From: Doris montereyensis
Lineage: Eukaryota; Mollusca; Gastropoda; Nudibranchia; Dorididae
Assembly (NCBI GenBank): GCA_037039925.1
Contig: JAXRKP010000425.1
Span: 107,501 to 171,500, forward strand
Reading direction: 5' to 3'
DNA length: 64,000 nucleotides
The notes under the pieces were generated by a model that was not told where the DNA came from, did not search any database, and saw only the letters and a list, made by a program, of their open reading frames with translations. This document shows, in pieces, positions 13,445 through 24,797 of this stretch. A program made the position numbers and the translations under genes. Position 1 is the stretch's first letter. Each line of letters starts with the position of its first letter.

Positions 13445-14105
13445 GCCCCTTAGACTTAGAGGCTCATAGCCCCAGACTGTTTCAACCTTAGACCTAGAGG
13501 CTCATAGCCCCAGACTGTTTTAACCTTAGACCTAGAGACTCATAGCCACAGACTGTTTCAACCTTAGACCTAGAGACTCATAGCCCCAGACTGTTTCAAC
13601 CTTAGACCTAGAGGCTCATAGCCCCAGACTGTTTCAACCTTAGACCTAGAGACTCATAGCCCCAGACTGTTTTTAACCTTAGACCCTAGAGACTCATAGC
13701 CCCAGACTGTTTCAACCATAGACCTAGAGGCTCATAGCCCCAGACTGTTTCAACCATAGACCTAGAGGCTCATAGCCCCAGACTGTTTTAACATTAGACC
13801 TAGACTCATAGCCCCAGACTTTTAACATTAGACCTAGAGGCTCATAGCCCCAGACTGATTCAACCTTAGACCTAGAGGCTCATAGCCCCAGACTGTTTTA
13901 ACATTAGACCTAGAGGCTCAAAGCCCCAGACTGTTTTAACCGTAGACCTAGAGACTCATAGCCCCAGACTGATTCAACCATAGACCTAGAGGCTCATAGC
14001 CCGGCTCATAGCCCCATACTGTTTCAACCATAGACCTAGAGGCTCATAGCCCCAGACTGTTTCAACCATAGACCTAGAGGCTCATAGCCCCAGACTGTTT
14101 CAAAT
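13445..14105. repeat. 38 bp minisatellite, about 17 copies
   Basis: The unit is approximately GACTGTTTCAACCTTAGACC followed by TAGAGGCTCATAGCCCCA. Variation is mainly CCTTAG/CCATAG and GAGGC/GAGAC, with one truncated copy near 14000. The flank 14105-14590 shows nothing I can identify. Confidence 0.96.
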
Positions 14106-14589
14106 TTTTCTCCATAGTAAGTAACGCAATTCTTGAGTGTTTCTGTCAGTGTGCATAATTTTAACCGCAAACTATCCATCTAATTTTTATTTTTATTTGA
14201 CGTGTATTTCATTCTGTTTTTGAAGTCTTCAGTGCTATTGCCAAGTGTAATTTCTGTTCAGTTTTTTCCATAGTTATGCTCGGCTCACTGCATAAAGTGA
14301 AATGAGCACAAGCAACAATCAGTGTTTGAATATGGGGCCAAGTATGTTTGACTGCCTGATTTTGTCACTTTTGCAAATAAGTTCAAGCTGATCTAATGGA
14401 ATCAATATTAAGCTGTTGGATACTGTTGATAAAGGGAGGTAACTAACATCAATCAAATGTAAATAAACACACAATAAAGTGGATGCTTTAGCCTCACAGG
14501 GGCAAAAACAAACAAGGGAATAAACAGCAACGAGGGGGGGCGTAAGAAGACCAAATCTAACCCGCAACCTCTATGGTGGCACTCATCAC

Positions 14590-14790
14590 CTAGTCATGAA
14601 GGGAGAGTGCACTACAAGTACAAACCTTGCAAAGCAATGGGTGTCAATGTGGAGTTCACAGGTTCAATTCTGTGTGCTGTCCATGATTTTTTTCTGTTTA
14701 TTCCCTTGTCCCTTTGAGTTTGAGGTTGAATCCTCTACGTCATGTCTGTGTTATTGCTCTTGTTATGGACCCGTGTCTCACTTTGTCCTT
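14590..14790 (+). repeat. SINE family B, diverged copy
   Basis: It holds GCAAAGCAATGGGTGTCAAT, a B-box-like GTTCACAGGTTCAATTCTGT, then CATGATTTTTTTCTGTTTAT and TCCCTTGTCCC. The same order is seen in the copies at 19.7 and 52.8 kb. Confidence 0.7.
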
Positions 14791-14814
14791 ACATTCAATC
14801 AAGGATATAACAAG

Positions 14815-14935
14815 GACTATTTCCTCTGGATTCATCATATTTACTGGATTCATCAGATTTACTGGAATCATCAGATTTACTGCAATCATCAGATTTACTG
14901 CAATCATCAGATTTACTGCAATCATCATATTTACA
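14815..14935. repeat. 18 bp minisatellite, about 7 copies
   Basis: The unit is ATCATCAGATTTACTGCA, with ATTCATCAGATTTACTGG variants at the left edge. It joins the tail of the SINE copy on its left. Confidence 0.92.
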
Positions 14936-15114
14936 TAATCCTGTTTCAAGCGGCTTATCTAAGTGTCATGCAAGTGTGTGTTTATCACAAAATTACTTGA
15001 AAATGTCTGTCATCCTCTTCATTTTGTTTATTTGTTTCAACGAAATGTATTCAATCGGCCATGTTGTAATCTATTTATTCTACCCCCACACTCACTGTCT
15101 AAGCACAACAATAT

Positions 15115-15720
15115 TGTTACTTATTGTGTTCTTTGTCTCTTTATATAATGCACTATTCTACTGTGTTCTTTGTCTGTTTATATAATGCACTATTCTATTG
15201 TGGTCTTTGTCTGTTTATATAATACTATTCTACTGTGTTCTTTGTCTGTTTATATAATGCACTCTTCTACTGTGTTCTTTGTCTGTTTATATAATGCAAT
15301 ATTCTATTGTGTTCTTTGTCTGTTTATATAACGCACTATTTTATTGTGTCCTTTGTCTGTTTATATAATGCAATATTCTATTGTGTTCTTTGTCTGTTTA
15401 TATAATGCACTATTTTATTGTGTCCTTTGTCTGTTTATATAATGCACTATTCTATTGTGTTCTTTGTCTGTTTATATAATGCACTATTCTAGTGTGTTCT
15501 TTGTCTGTTTATATAATGCACTATTCTATTGTGTTCTTTGTCTGTTTATATAATGCACTATTCTACTGTGTCCTTTGTCTGTTTATATAACGCACTATTC
15601 TACTGTGTCCTTTGTCTGTCTGTTTATATAATGTAATATTCTATTGTGTTCTTTGTCTGTTTATATAATGCACTATTCTATTGTGTTCTTTGTCTGTTTA
15701 TATAATGCACTATTCTATTA
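15115..15720. repeat. 37 bp minisatellite, about 16 copies
   Basis: The unit is approximately TGTTCTTTGTCTGTTTATAT followed by AATGCACTATTCTATTG. The last copy decays into unique sequence. Nothing recognisable was found in 15720-16330. Confidence 0.95.
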
Positions 15721-16334
15721 TGCGTCTGTATGAGCTGTTGTCATCGTAAGTGATCTTCCTGTTTGAGTTTGTCTCTTCCCGTCTCAAAATAAAGTGTGTC
15801 AAAACTGTGCGTAACTCAAAAGCGTTGTGGTCTGTGTTCCTGTGTTTTCTTTGTTCTTCCGAGTCAGTCTTTGTCTAAGCATCCTGTTGTCTAGTCAGTA
15901 TATTATTAAACTTCTCTCTAATCATCGTGAAACTGATTGTATGCGTATTTCATTTGCCTTCATTTATTATATTATTCTACATTGCCTTACGTTAAATTAA
16001 CAGACCTTTCTAAAACACTTTTACATTCTTACCCGACTGAGCGCATTGTAGAGACCATCAGGTGACAAACTGTAACTTGACTCAACAATTCTGAATTTAG
16101 AAATGGTGGAAAAGATTTTTTTAAAAAGAAAATATAATATAGTCTTCAGGTAAAACCCATTTACACTGACAGTCATTCATAAAAATACTGATTTTAATTC
16201 AAGATAGTGTGATCAAGAGAAACTTGACAAGATTTTTCAAACTGTCAGACATGAGCCCACAAACTCTTGGTTGAGAGGCCAACACCTAACCTCTGGATCA
16301 CCAAGTCCCCTGACCTCGTGGTCAGGAACCTGGA

Positions 16335-16520
16335 CTATGAGAAGATGCGTTACAGCGCAATTTTTAGAGCAGTGAGTCTGTAATCCTGAAGATGATGGTT
16401 TAAAACTCTGACTGGCCTATGGGGGTTTTCACAACATTGAGGTTTAAACAAAAGTACTTTCCTCTGTTTGCCAAACTCGACTCAGGTGTGAATGAGTACC
16501 TAGCAATAGGGAAAGAAAGA
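16335..16520 (+). repeat. SINE family C, diverged copy
   Basis: It contains GAGCAGTGAGTCTGTAATCC, GATGATGGTTTAAAACTCTG (decayed B box) and a body resembling 'CCACTCGACCCAGGTG...AATGGGTAC' of the 50.2 kb copy. Assignment is by order of blocks only. Confidence 0.5.
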
Positions 16521-16635
16521 TCTTGTGAGTGGTAGTATGAAGCTCCTATCATGCCACTATGCTGTATGCTTTCATAGGAGTTAAGAAGGATTTTTAAATG
16601 AAATGATGTACACTGCACTTGTGCGGGGATACAGA

Positions 16636-18774
16636 CTATAAATCTTTCTTTATTTTCATCTCTATGGATATCACATCTGGTCTAGTGTATCTAGGATTTA
16701 AACCAACAAACTCACAATTTGCAATCAAACTATCTGCCACAAGACCCACTAAATCGTTTATTGTCAATCTTTCACAAAAAAAATTCTTTGCTTCATGCTG
16801 GTACATATGATTTGGTGTGATGCTTTCAGATGCTTCATGCTGGTACATATGATTTGGTTTGATGCTTTCAGATGCTTCATGCTGGTACATATGATTTGGT
16901 GCGATGCTTTCAGCTGCTTTAAGCTGGTACATATCATTTGGTGTAATGCTTTCAGATGCTTCATGCTGGTACATATGATTTGGTGTAATGCTTTCAGATG
17001 CTTCATGCTGGTACATATGATTTGGTGTAATGCTTTCAGATGCTTCATGCTGGTACATATGATTTGGTGCGATGCTTTCAGCTGCTTTGTCCTGGTAAAT
17101 ATGATTTGGTGTGATGCTTTTAGATGCTTCATGTTGGTACATATGATTTGGTGCGATGCTTTTAGATGCTTCATGCTGGTACATATGATTTGGTGTGATG
17201 CTTTCAGATGCTTTATGCTGGTACATATGATTTGGTGTGATGCTTTCAGCTGCTTTATGCTGGTACATATGATTTGGTGCGATGCTTTCAGCTGCTTTAT
17301 GCTGGTACATATGATTTGGTGCGATGCTTTCAGATGCTTCATGCTGGTACATATGATTTGGTGCGATGCTTTCAGCTGCTTTGTGCTGGTACATATGATT
17401 TGGTGTGATACTTTCAGATGCTTTGTGCTGGTACATATGATTTGGTGTGATGCTTTTAGATGCTTCATGCTGGTACATATGATTTGGTGTGATGCTTTCA
17501 GCTGCTTTATGCTGGTACATATGATTTGGTGTGATGCTTTCAGCTGCTTTATGCTGGTACATATGATTTGGTGCGATGCTTTCAGCTGCTTTATGCTGGT
17601 ACATATGATTTGGTGTGATGCTTTCAGATGCTTTGTGCTGGTACACATGATTTGGTGTGATGCTTTCAGATGCTTCATGATGGTACATATGATTTGGTGT
17701 AGTGCTTTCAGCTGCTTTATGCTGGTACATATGATTTGGTGTGATGCTTTCAGCTGCTTTATGCTGGTACATGTGATTTGGTGTGATGCTTTCAGCTGCT
17801 TTATGCTGGTACATATGATTTGATGCGATGCTTTCAGCAGCTTTGTGCTGGTACATATGATTTGGTGTGATGCTTTCAGCAGCTTTGTGCTGGTACATAT
17901 GATTTGATGCGATGCTTTCAGCAGCTTTGTGCTGGTACATATGATTTGGTGCGCGATGCTTTATTTCAGATGCTTCATGCTGGTACATATGATTTGGTTT
18001 GATGCTTTCAGATGCTTCATGCTGGTACATATGATTTGGTGCGATGCTTTCAGCTGCTTTATGCTGGTACATATGATTTGGTGCGATGCTTTCAGATGCT
18101 TCATGCTGGTACATATGATTTGGTGTGATGCTTTCAGATGCTTTGTGCTGGTACACATGATTTGGTGTGATGCTTTCAGATGCTTCATGCTGGTACATAT
18201 GATTTGGTGTGATGCTTTCAGATGCTTTGTGCTGGTACACATGATTTGGTGTGATGCTTTCAGATGCTTCATGCTGGTACATATGATTTGGTGTGATGCC
18301 TTCAGCTGCTTTGTGCTGGTACACATGATTTGGTGTGATGCTTTCAGCTGCTTTGCGCTGATACATATGATTTGGTGTCATGCTTTCAGCTGTATTGTGC
18401 TGGTACATATGATTTGGTGTGATGCTTTCAGCTGCTTTGTGCTGGTACATATGATTTGGTGCAATGCTTTCAGCTGCTTTGTGCTGGTACATATGATTTG
18501 GTGCAATGCTTTCAGATGCTTCATGCTGGTACATATGATTTGGTGTGATGCTTTCAGCTGCTTTATGCTGGTATATATGATTTGGTGCAATGCTTTCAGC
18601 TGCTTTATGCTGGTACATATGATTTGGTGTGATGCTTTTAGCAGACAGTGTTGTAATTGTTTTTGGTTTTCTACGCATCCTCAACTTTTGCTTGTTGTTG
18701 TTGGATAAGTAATAACAAATGGGGCTATATAAAACCAAAAAATTAGTAAGTATTTGTTGTTCATAGAAAAACAT
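16636..18774 (-). CDS. Long open frame over a 42 bp repeat; coding status unproven
   Basis: A 712-codon frame. About 45 N-terminal residues include a hydrophobic stretch (NFLVLYSPICYY) and a basic patch (MRRKPK). They are followed by about 44 copies of a 14-residue repeat (ESITPNHMYQHKAA type) and a C-terminal 50 residues starting NFFCERLTINDLVG. The C-terminal part may derive from a tRNA-like SINE on this strand. Other frames are also open because 42 is a multiple of 3, so length alone is weak evidence. In favour of coding, one copy near 17950-17966 has +2 and +4 base insertions that together restore the frame. Against it, there is no recognised domain or clear promoter, and the position is 58 bp downstream of an exon of another putative gene. 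No known family is recognised. Confidence 0.3.
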   Translation of the reverse strand: MFFYEQQILTNFLVLYSPICYYLSNNNKQKLRMRRKPKTITTLSAKSITPNHMYQHKAAESIAPNHIYQHKAAESITPNHMYQHEASESIAPNHMYQHKAAESIAPNHMYQHKAAESITPNHMYQHNTAESMTPNHMYQRKAAESITPNHVYQHKAAEGITPNHMYQHEASESITPNHVYQHKASESITPNHMYQHEASESITPNHVYQHKASESITPNHMYQHEASESIAPNHMYQHKAAESIAPNHMYQHEASESIKPNHMYQHEASEIKHRAPNHMYQHKAAESIASNHMYQHKAAESITPNHMYQHKAAESIASNHMYQHKAAESITPNHMYQHKAAESITPNHMYQHKAAESTTPNHMYHHEASESITPNHVYQHKASESITPNHMYQHKAAESIAPNHMYQHKAAESITPNHMYQHKAAESITPNHMYQHEASKSITPNHMYQHKASESITPNHMYQHKAAESIAPNHMYQHEASESIAPNHMYQHKAAESIAPNHMYQHKAAESITPNHMYQHKASESITPNHMYQHEASKSIAPNHMYQHEASKSITPNHIYQDKAAESIAPNHMYQHEASESITPNHMYQHEASESITPNHMYQHEASESITPNDMYQLKAAESIAPNHMYQHEASESIKPNHMYQHEASESITPNHMYQHEAKNFFCERLTINDLVGLVADSLIANCEFVGLNPRYTRPDVISIEMKIKKDL
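16793..18650. repeat. 42 bp minisatellite, about 44 copies
   Basis: The plus-strand unit is approximately TGCTTTCAGATGCTTCATGC followed by TGGTACATATGATTTGGTGTGA. It is unusually free of indels compared with other arrays here. Variation is confined to a few positions (GTGTGA/GTGCGA/GTGTAA, GATGCTTCATG/GCTGCTTTATG/GCTGCTTTGTG), suggesting a small set of alternating unit types. Confidence 0.97.
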
Positions 18775-18831
18775 TTAACAACAATTGTGGACAAAAATAG
18801 TCAGCATGACTGGTTTTAGCTTACAGGTTAC

Positions 18832-18967
18832 CTTTTGACATCTCTCCGAGAACTGGCAAGAGCTGTTTTAAGCTGGTCTAGAGCTGCGTCACAAAGGTGT
18901 TTGTCTGCTTTGCCCGTGTGTTGGATGTCAAGGGATTGGAATAGATTGCTTGTCATGGAGACAAAAT
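18832..18967 (-). CDS. Putative RING-type protein, exon 3
   Basis: This 136 nt exon has a pyrimidine-rich acceptor (CTCCCCAG) and donor AAAAG|GTAACC. It encodes FVSMTSNLFQSLDIQHTGK followed by a charged helical segment with LDQLKTALASSRRDVK, consistent with the start of a coiled coil. Its first two bases combine with the last base of the exon at 20335 to make a GAT codon, so the two exons join in frame. Tripartite-motif proteins put a coiled coil after the zinc-binding part, which fits, but no family is identified with certainty. Two bases of a codon are left at the donor. The next exon was not found in the 42 bp repeat region. Confidence 0.6.
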
Positions 18968-19034
18968 CTGGGGAGAATAAAAAAAAAGAAACACATCAGA
19001 CTGGATGGCAAAAACATTAATTCCTCCAATGGCT

Positions 19035-19380
19035 GGCAAAAAAACAAAACAGATATATATTGATGAAACAAAATAAAATAAAACTACAAATCATGCCAGA
19101 CCTCAACATATTGGTGAAACAAAATAAAATAAAACACAACTAATCCTGTCAGACCTCAACATATTGATGAAACAAAATAAAATAAAACACAACTAATCCT
19201 GTCTGACCTCAACATCTTGATGAAAAACAAAATAAAAAAATAATCCTAACAGAAACACAACTAATCCTGTCAGACCTCAACATATTGATGAAACAAAATA
19301 AAATAAAACACAACTAATCCTGTCTGACCTCAACATAATATTGATGAAACAAAATAAAATAAAACAGAACCAATCCTGCC
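19035..19380. repeat. About 53 bp tandem repeat, 6 copies
   Basis: The unit is approximately TTGATGAAACAAAATAAAAT followed by AAAACACAACTAATCCTGTCAGACCTCAACATA, with unequal unit ends. It lies in the intron between exons 2 and 3 of the putative RING gene. Confidence 0.9.
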
Positions 19381-19439
19381 ATATTGTTTCTAATAATGTT
19401 CCCTGGTTGTTTGACAACTGTCAAACTGGATGAAACGGT

Positions 19440-19660
19440 GTAAAACACAACTTTTTTGACCTCAACTGAAACAAACTGGATAACAGTGTGAAACAAAATA
19501 AAAATTTTTGACCTCAAACTGGATAACAAGTGTGGTCCCTTTTTTGACTTGCTTTTTACCTGCAAAGCTGGATAACAGTGTGCTTTTTTGACCTCTTGAG
19601 CATGATAACAGTGTGGTTTTTTGACCTGCAAACTGGATAACAGTGTGGTTTTTTAAGGAT
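19440..19660. repeat. Degenerate repeat of CTGGATAACAGTGTG
   Basis: ACTGGATAACAGTGTG and TTTTTTGACCTC blocks recur about six times at uneven spacing of 28-45 bp. It joins the 53 bp array and shares its TGACCTCAAC element. Confidence 0.75.
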
Positions 19661-19689
19661 TCTATATCAATTGCATGACTTCGAGACTT

Positions 19690-19935
19690 TGTGATCCTGA
19701 GTGCAACTTAAACAAGTCCCACGTGGAGTTCCTCAGTAGTGTGCTCTCTTGTCTTTGCAAAGCAATGGGTGCCGACACGGAGGTCGTGAGTTTGATTCTA
19801 ATTAATGCTCAAAGATTGTTTTCGTCTCTCCCTTTCCTTTGTCTTATTTTGTTTTTACAGGGCTTTAACTTTCTTTCATCTCCTTTTTCCATGACTTTAG
19901 TTGGCATGCATTTTGCCTCTCTGTTTGTCTTTATG
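19690..19935 (+). repeat. SINE family B, copy
   Basis: It contains TTTGCAAAGCAATGGGTGCC, GACACGGAGGTCGTGAGTTT (decayed B box) and a T-rich body to TGGCATGCATTTTGCCTCTC and GTTTGTCTTTATGTAAG. The last blocks match the reverse of 52560-52620. Confidence 0.65.
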
Positions 19936-20334
19936 TAAGTCACAGCAATAATCATTTTTCTCTTAAGCTTACTTATCTCTTTCAGAAAAAGTTAAAAGAT
20001 GATTCAAAGATGGATTTAGAGTCTATATCCCTTCATAAGTCCAGGATCACCAACTTTACATCATTTATCCCCAGCAGGCCATTTTATTCAAAGTCATTCA
20101 AATCTCCCCAGCGAGTTTACAGTAGAGCTACCCATTAGATGCTTTGTACTAACAGTAACACTACAGCTGGGTTCTTATTCACAACTGAGTCAAGTGAGGA
20201 AACTGAGTGAAGTGCCTTTCTTTAGAGTACAACATCGTGACAAGGACCTAGTGTCATTTGTGATTACAAAATTACCGATTGTTTAAAGTTAACACATTTT
20301 ATTACAATTTTTCTTTTAAAATCTGCTGTCATAC

Positions 20335-20450
20335 CAGTCAGAACGCAGCAAGTGAAAATTGAGGCTTGAAACACATCATATGACACAGCTTCATGCTCAG
20401 CACATTCCATCTTTTTAAACAATCTGATTGTTACGGCAGAAGGAAGTTCC
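20335..20450 (-). CDS. Putative RING-type protein, exon 2 (B-box-like)
   Basis: A 116 nt exon between acceptor TTTCATCAG and donor ACTG|GTATGA. It encodes ELPSAVTIRLFKKM, then ECAEHEAVSYDVFQ, then ASIFTCCVLT. CxxH followed by a later CC recalls a B-box zinc finger, but two of the expected cysteines read F and S, so the motif is degenerate. It joins in phase with the exon at 18832-18967. Upstream it needs two bases from a previous exon. A weak GTGATC donor at about 24752 would supply them, but I cannot confirm it. Confidence 0.6.
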
Positions 20451-21239
20451 CTGATGAAAAGAAAGACGTTTGGTAAAGTGTATTTCAATATATAATATCA
20501 TAATAAACCGTTTCAAGATAAACTGAAACACATTCTTTGTGAATTTTTACTTGAAAATGTCTATTGTCCTCACCCACTTTTCATATTATTGTACTAAACT
20601 TTAATGTGTAGACTACTAGAGAAGACATAAACATTTTCTGAGAATTGATCATAATTTGCTGAGAATTGATCATGATTTAGTATTTAGCAAAGCCAAGCAA
20701 AAGTTGATACTGTCAGTGTGAAAACATTGGGCCAAAGTCATCTTAGGTGGTTTAGAGAAAAGTGAGGAAAAAATCTTTTTCTGTGGGATATGAACTACAA
20801 CGTTCTTAAAAATGCGTCAATGATAACTCCTTAGAAATGCCTTGGTGCACTCGATCCTCATTTCCTATGATAGATCATAGGATGAGGAGTGCTAAAATGA
20901 TGCTGTTTCATTTTGACCGTAAGTCTGACTGAAGCCCATATTAGCACACTGACAGTATAATGGCACACGTACTTCACATGTGAAACCAAACTGATACATT
21001 CTGAGTGTTTAATACGCCGCCTGTACATTGCTCTCACTGTATTTATGTCTTATCAAAATAGAATATTCTTTGCTTTGTGTTGGATTAGTTCACATTAAAA
21101 TGCTCCCCAGTGGTTGTAATTGGCTTTGCTTGTGGACTTGATGTTTTAAACGGAGGAAATGTGGTGAAGAGAGGAGATGGCAGTGTGGGGATAAGATATG
21201 GAAAGGGGGAAAGGGGGGTGGGGGGTTGAACTGGACGGT

Positions 21240-21410
21240 TAGCGCTGATTTATTCAAATTTAAGCTCATCCATCATACGTGGTGTTCTCAGGGTGAATTA
21301 AGAGGAAACAGGAAAAAGCCAGGAAAGATAAGAGAAAGAGTTAATGGAAAGAAGTGGGACATATCAGTAACGCCCGCCAACCGCCCACTCGAGGGTTGGG
21401 GATGGGAATG
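21240..21410 (+). repeat. Dispersed repeat D, copy 4
   Basis: It reads ATCATACGTGGTGTTCTCAG, GGTGAATTAAGAGGAAACAG, AAAGAAGTGGGACATATCAG and CGCCCGCCAACCGCCCACTC. This is one of the most complete copies and lies directly before the 11 bp array. Confidence 0.75.
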
Positions 21411-21424
21411 GAAGAGCTCTTAAA

Positions 21425-24010
21425 GACAGTATGGAATCAATATGGAACCAGCATGGAACCAACAAGAAAAACACACATAGAACCCATGAAACCAACATAG
21501 AACCAATCTGGAACCAATAAGGAACCATTATAGAACCAACATGGAACCAATAAGAAACTAACATGGAATCAATAAGAAACAAACATGGAACCGAGATGAA
21601 ATCAACATGGAACTCACATGGAACCAACATGGAACCAACAAGGAACTAACATGGAATCAATAAGAAACCAACATAGAACCGACAAAAAATCAAAATGGAA
21701 CTCATATGACACCAACATGGAACCGACATGGAACCAACATGGAACCAATAAGGACACAACATGGAACTAGCATGGAACCAACATGGAGCCAATAAGGACC
21801 CGACATGGAATCAACATGGAACCAACAATGAATCAACATGGAACCAACATGGAGCCAACCTGGAACCAAGAAGGAACCAACATGGAACAAATAAGGAATA
21901 GAAATGGAACCAATAAGGATCCAACAGGGATTCAACATGGAACCTATAAGGAACTAACATGGAACCAATAAAGAACCAACATGGAACCAATAAGGAACCA
22001 ACATGGAACCAACATGGAACCAATATGGAACCAATAAGGAACCAACATGGAACCAACATGGAACCAATATGGAACCAATAAGGAACCAACACGGAACCAA
22101 TAAGGAACAAAGAAGGAACCAAGTAGGAACAAAAATGGAACCAATAAGGAGACAACATGGAAACACAATGAAAACAACATGGAACCGATGAGGAACCAAC
22201 ATAGAACCAAATAAGAAACCAAAAATTGAACCAATAAGGAACCAACATGGAACCAACATGGAACCAATAAGGAACCAACATGTAACCAATAAGGAACTAA
22301 CATGAAACAAATAAAGAACCAACATGGAACCAATAAGGAACCAACATTGAACCAACATGGAACCAACAAGAAACCAATATGAAACCAATAAGGAACTGAC
22401 ATGGAATCAACATGGAACCAATAAGAACACAAAATGGAACCAACATGAAACCAGCATGGAACCAACAAGAAACAATATGGAACCAATAAGAAAATGACAT
22501 GGAAACAACATGGAACCAATAAAGAACTGACATAGAACCAAAATGGAACCAATAATAAACCAACATGAAACCAGCACGGAATCAGCATGGAGTCAATAAG
22601 AAAACAGTAGGGAAACAACATGGAACCAACATGAATCCACCAAGGAATCAATAAGGAACCAACATGGAACCAATAAGGAACCAACATGGAACTGACATGG
22701 AACCAACAAGAACCAACATGGAGCCAGCATGGAACCGACATGGAACCAATAAGGAACCAACGTGGAACCGACATGAAACCAACATGGAATCAACATTGAA
22801 CCAATAAGGAACCAACATGGAACTAACATGAAACCAACATAAAACTAACATGGAAACAATATGGAACTGACATGGAACCAACATGGAACTAGCATGGAAC
22901 CAAAAAGGAACCAATAAGGAACCAACAAGGCACCGATATGGAACCAACATGGAACCATTAAAGAACCAACATGGAACCAACATGAAACTAACACAAAACT
23001 GACATAGGGACCAGCATAGAACCAATATGACACCAAAATAAAATAAACATGGAACCAACAGAAAACCAACATGGAACTAACATGGAATCATCATGGAACC
23101 AACCTGGAACAACATGGAACCAACATGGAACCAACATGGAACCGACATAGGACCGACATGAAACCAACATTAAACCAACATGGAACTAATAAGGAACTGA
23201 CATGGAACCAACATGGAACCAATAAGGAACAGAATGAAACCAACATGGGACCAACAAAGAAGTGACATGGAACCAACATGGAATCGACATGGAACCAATA
23301 AAAATTTATATGGAACCAACATGGAACCAACATAAAATTAACAAGGAACTAACATGGAACCACAATAGGAACCAACATGGAGCCAACATTGAACCAATAA
23401 GGAACCAATATGGAACCAATAATGAACCAACATGGACATGGAACCGACATGGAACCAACAAGGATCCAATAAGGAACAAACATGGAACTAACGTGAAACT
23501 AACATAAAACTGACACAGCAACCAGCATGGAAACGGCATGAAACCAAAATAGAACAAACATGGAACCAACATGAAATCAATATGGAATCAACATAGAAGA
23601 AACATGGAACCGACTTAAAACTAACATAAATCAACATAGAAACTAGCATGGAACTGACATGAAACCAATATAGAATCAACATTGAACCAACATGGACCCA
23701 ACATAAAACTGACATGGAACCAACATGGAACCAACATAAAAACTGACATGGAACCAACTTGAAACCAACATGGAACCAATATGGACAAACATAGAACCCA
23801 TAAGCAACCAACATAGAGCTGACATGGAACCAACATGGAACTAACATGGAATCATTAAAGAACCGACATAGAACCGTCATAAAACCAACACGGAACCAAC
23901 ATGGAACCAACAGAGAACCGACATGGAACCAACATGAAACCAACATGGAACCAACAGAGAACCGACATGGAACCAACATGGAACCGACATGGAACCAACA
24001 TGTAACCAGC
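21425..24010. repeat. 11 bp satellite-like array, about 235 units
   Basis: The unit is CATGGAACCAA, alternating with a TAAGGAACCAA variant. Units drift, but the 11 bp step is held for nearly 2.6 kb. The Phe/Trp/Pro-rich minus frames and the Asn/Gly/Thr-rich plus frames are the expected reading of an 11 bp unit (11 residues per 33 nt) and many overlap each other, so no gene is called. Confidence 0.96.
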
Positions 24011-24318
24011 AACTTTAAACTTTCTCTAAACAAACCAGTCAAAATGATGTGTCATATCATTGAAGGACAAATTAAAAGAGTTTACATAGTCAACTCGCAT
24101 AGCTCATCAATGTTTTGTTTTGTTGTTTGTTTTTTGTAAATAAAGTTAGCCTGTCTCATGCGAATAGTTCTTATAAAAATTATTTTCACTAATTTTAGAC
24201 CTTTGGCGTGACACTTCTAACGATGGCTAATTAAGCGTGTACCACAATATGAAGAAGAAAATAGCAGTAATTGGGGATGGGAAGAACAACAGCACAATGC
24301 ATTATATTGTATTCACTT

Positions 24319-24480
24319 AGTTATGCTTCAAACAACGATACTACGTTTTCACCCTAATTAACAAAGATAGTTTTCATCAAACTTAAATGATTCAGTTTAA
24401 CATACAGTTTTGCCTCAAGGTGGGTTGGGTGATTGGAATTAGGGTGAAAACGTAGTAGCATAATTATTTGAAGTATAACT
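24319..24480. repeat. Hairpin element with about 42 bp inverted arms
   Basis: The arm at 24319-24359 (ATGCTTCAAACAACGATACT ... CGTTTTCACCCTAATT) is the near-perfect reverse complement of 24437-24480 (AATTAGGGTGAAAACGTAGT ...), with a 77 bp loop. No transposase is present. It could be a small MITE-like element or a structured RNA. Confidence 0.7.
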
Positions 24481-24494
24481 GCATGCTCTTTTCT

Positions 24495-24610
24495 CTAAAT
24501 TCACCCTGAGATCATTGCACATGGTGGACAGCAAGATAAAAGATGAGTTAAAGAGTAAAATTAAAGAAGTAGGAACTACCAACAGCACCCGCCAACCGCC
24601 CACTTACCTT
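24495..24610. repeat. Dispersed repeat D, rearranged copy
   Basis: The first part (AAATTCACCCTGAGATCATT ... ATGGTGGA) is in minus orientation. It joins directly to CAGCAAGATAAAAGATGAGT ... CCGCCAACCGCCCAC in plus orientation, so the copy has an internal inversion. Confidence 0.6.
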
Positions 24611-24797
24611 AACCCTTTAGAATTTAAACCGACAAACAACGACACACCCAAAACCCCTAATAAAAGTTCAAAGCGACAGAAACCGATATTCTGTCAATAC
24701 AGGCCCATTGCTCAAGCCGACAGAAACTGACAAGTGACACACCTCATTTTTTTGATCACATGAATGATGCTATTGTCCTAAATTTAGAATAGAATAC

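Noticed and set aside
13136..13453. 105-codon plus-strand frame
   Set aside because: Lys/Asn-rich with an A9 run, no splice sites or known motif, and it starts in SINE-derived sequence.
14596..15000. 134-codon plus frame
   Set aside because: It spans a SINE and an 18 bp array; the peptide repeat (QIYCNH) is array-derived.
21364..24042. Many Phe/Trp/Pro-rich minus frames and Asn/Thr/Gly-rich plus frames
   Set aside because: An 11 bp unit without stops gives such frames in several registers; they overlap and contradict each other.
24515..24730. 71-codon plus-strand frame
   Set aside because: Mostly the body of dispersed repeat D, which is not open in its other copies.
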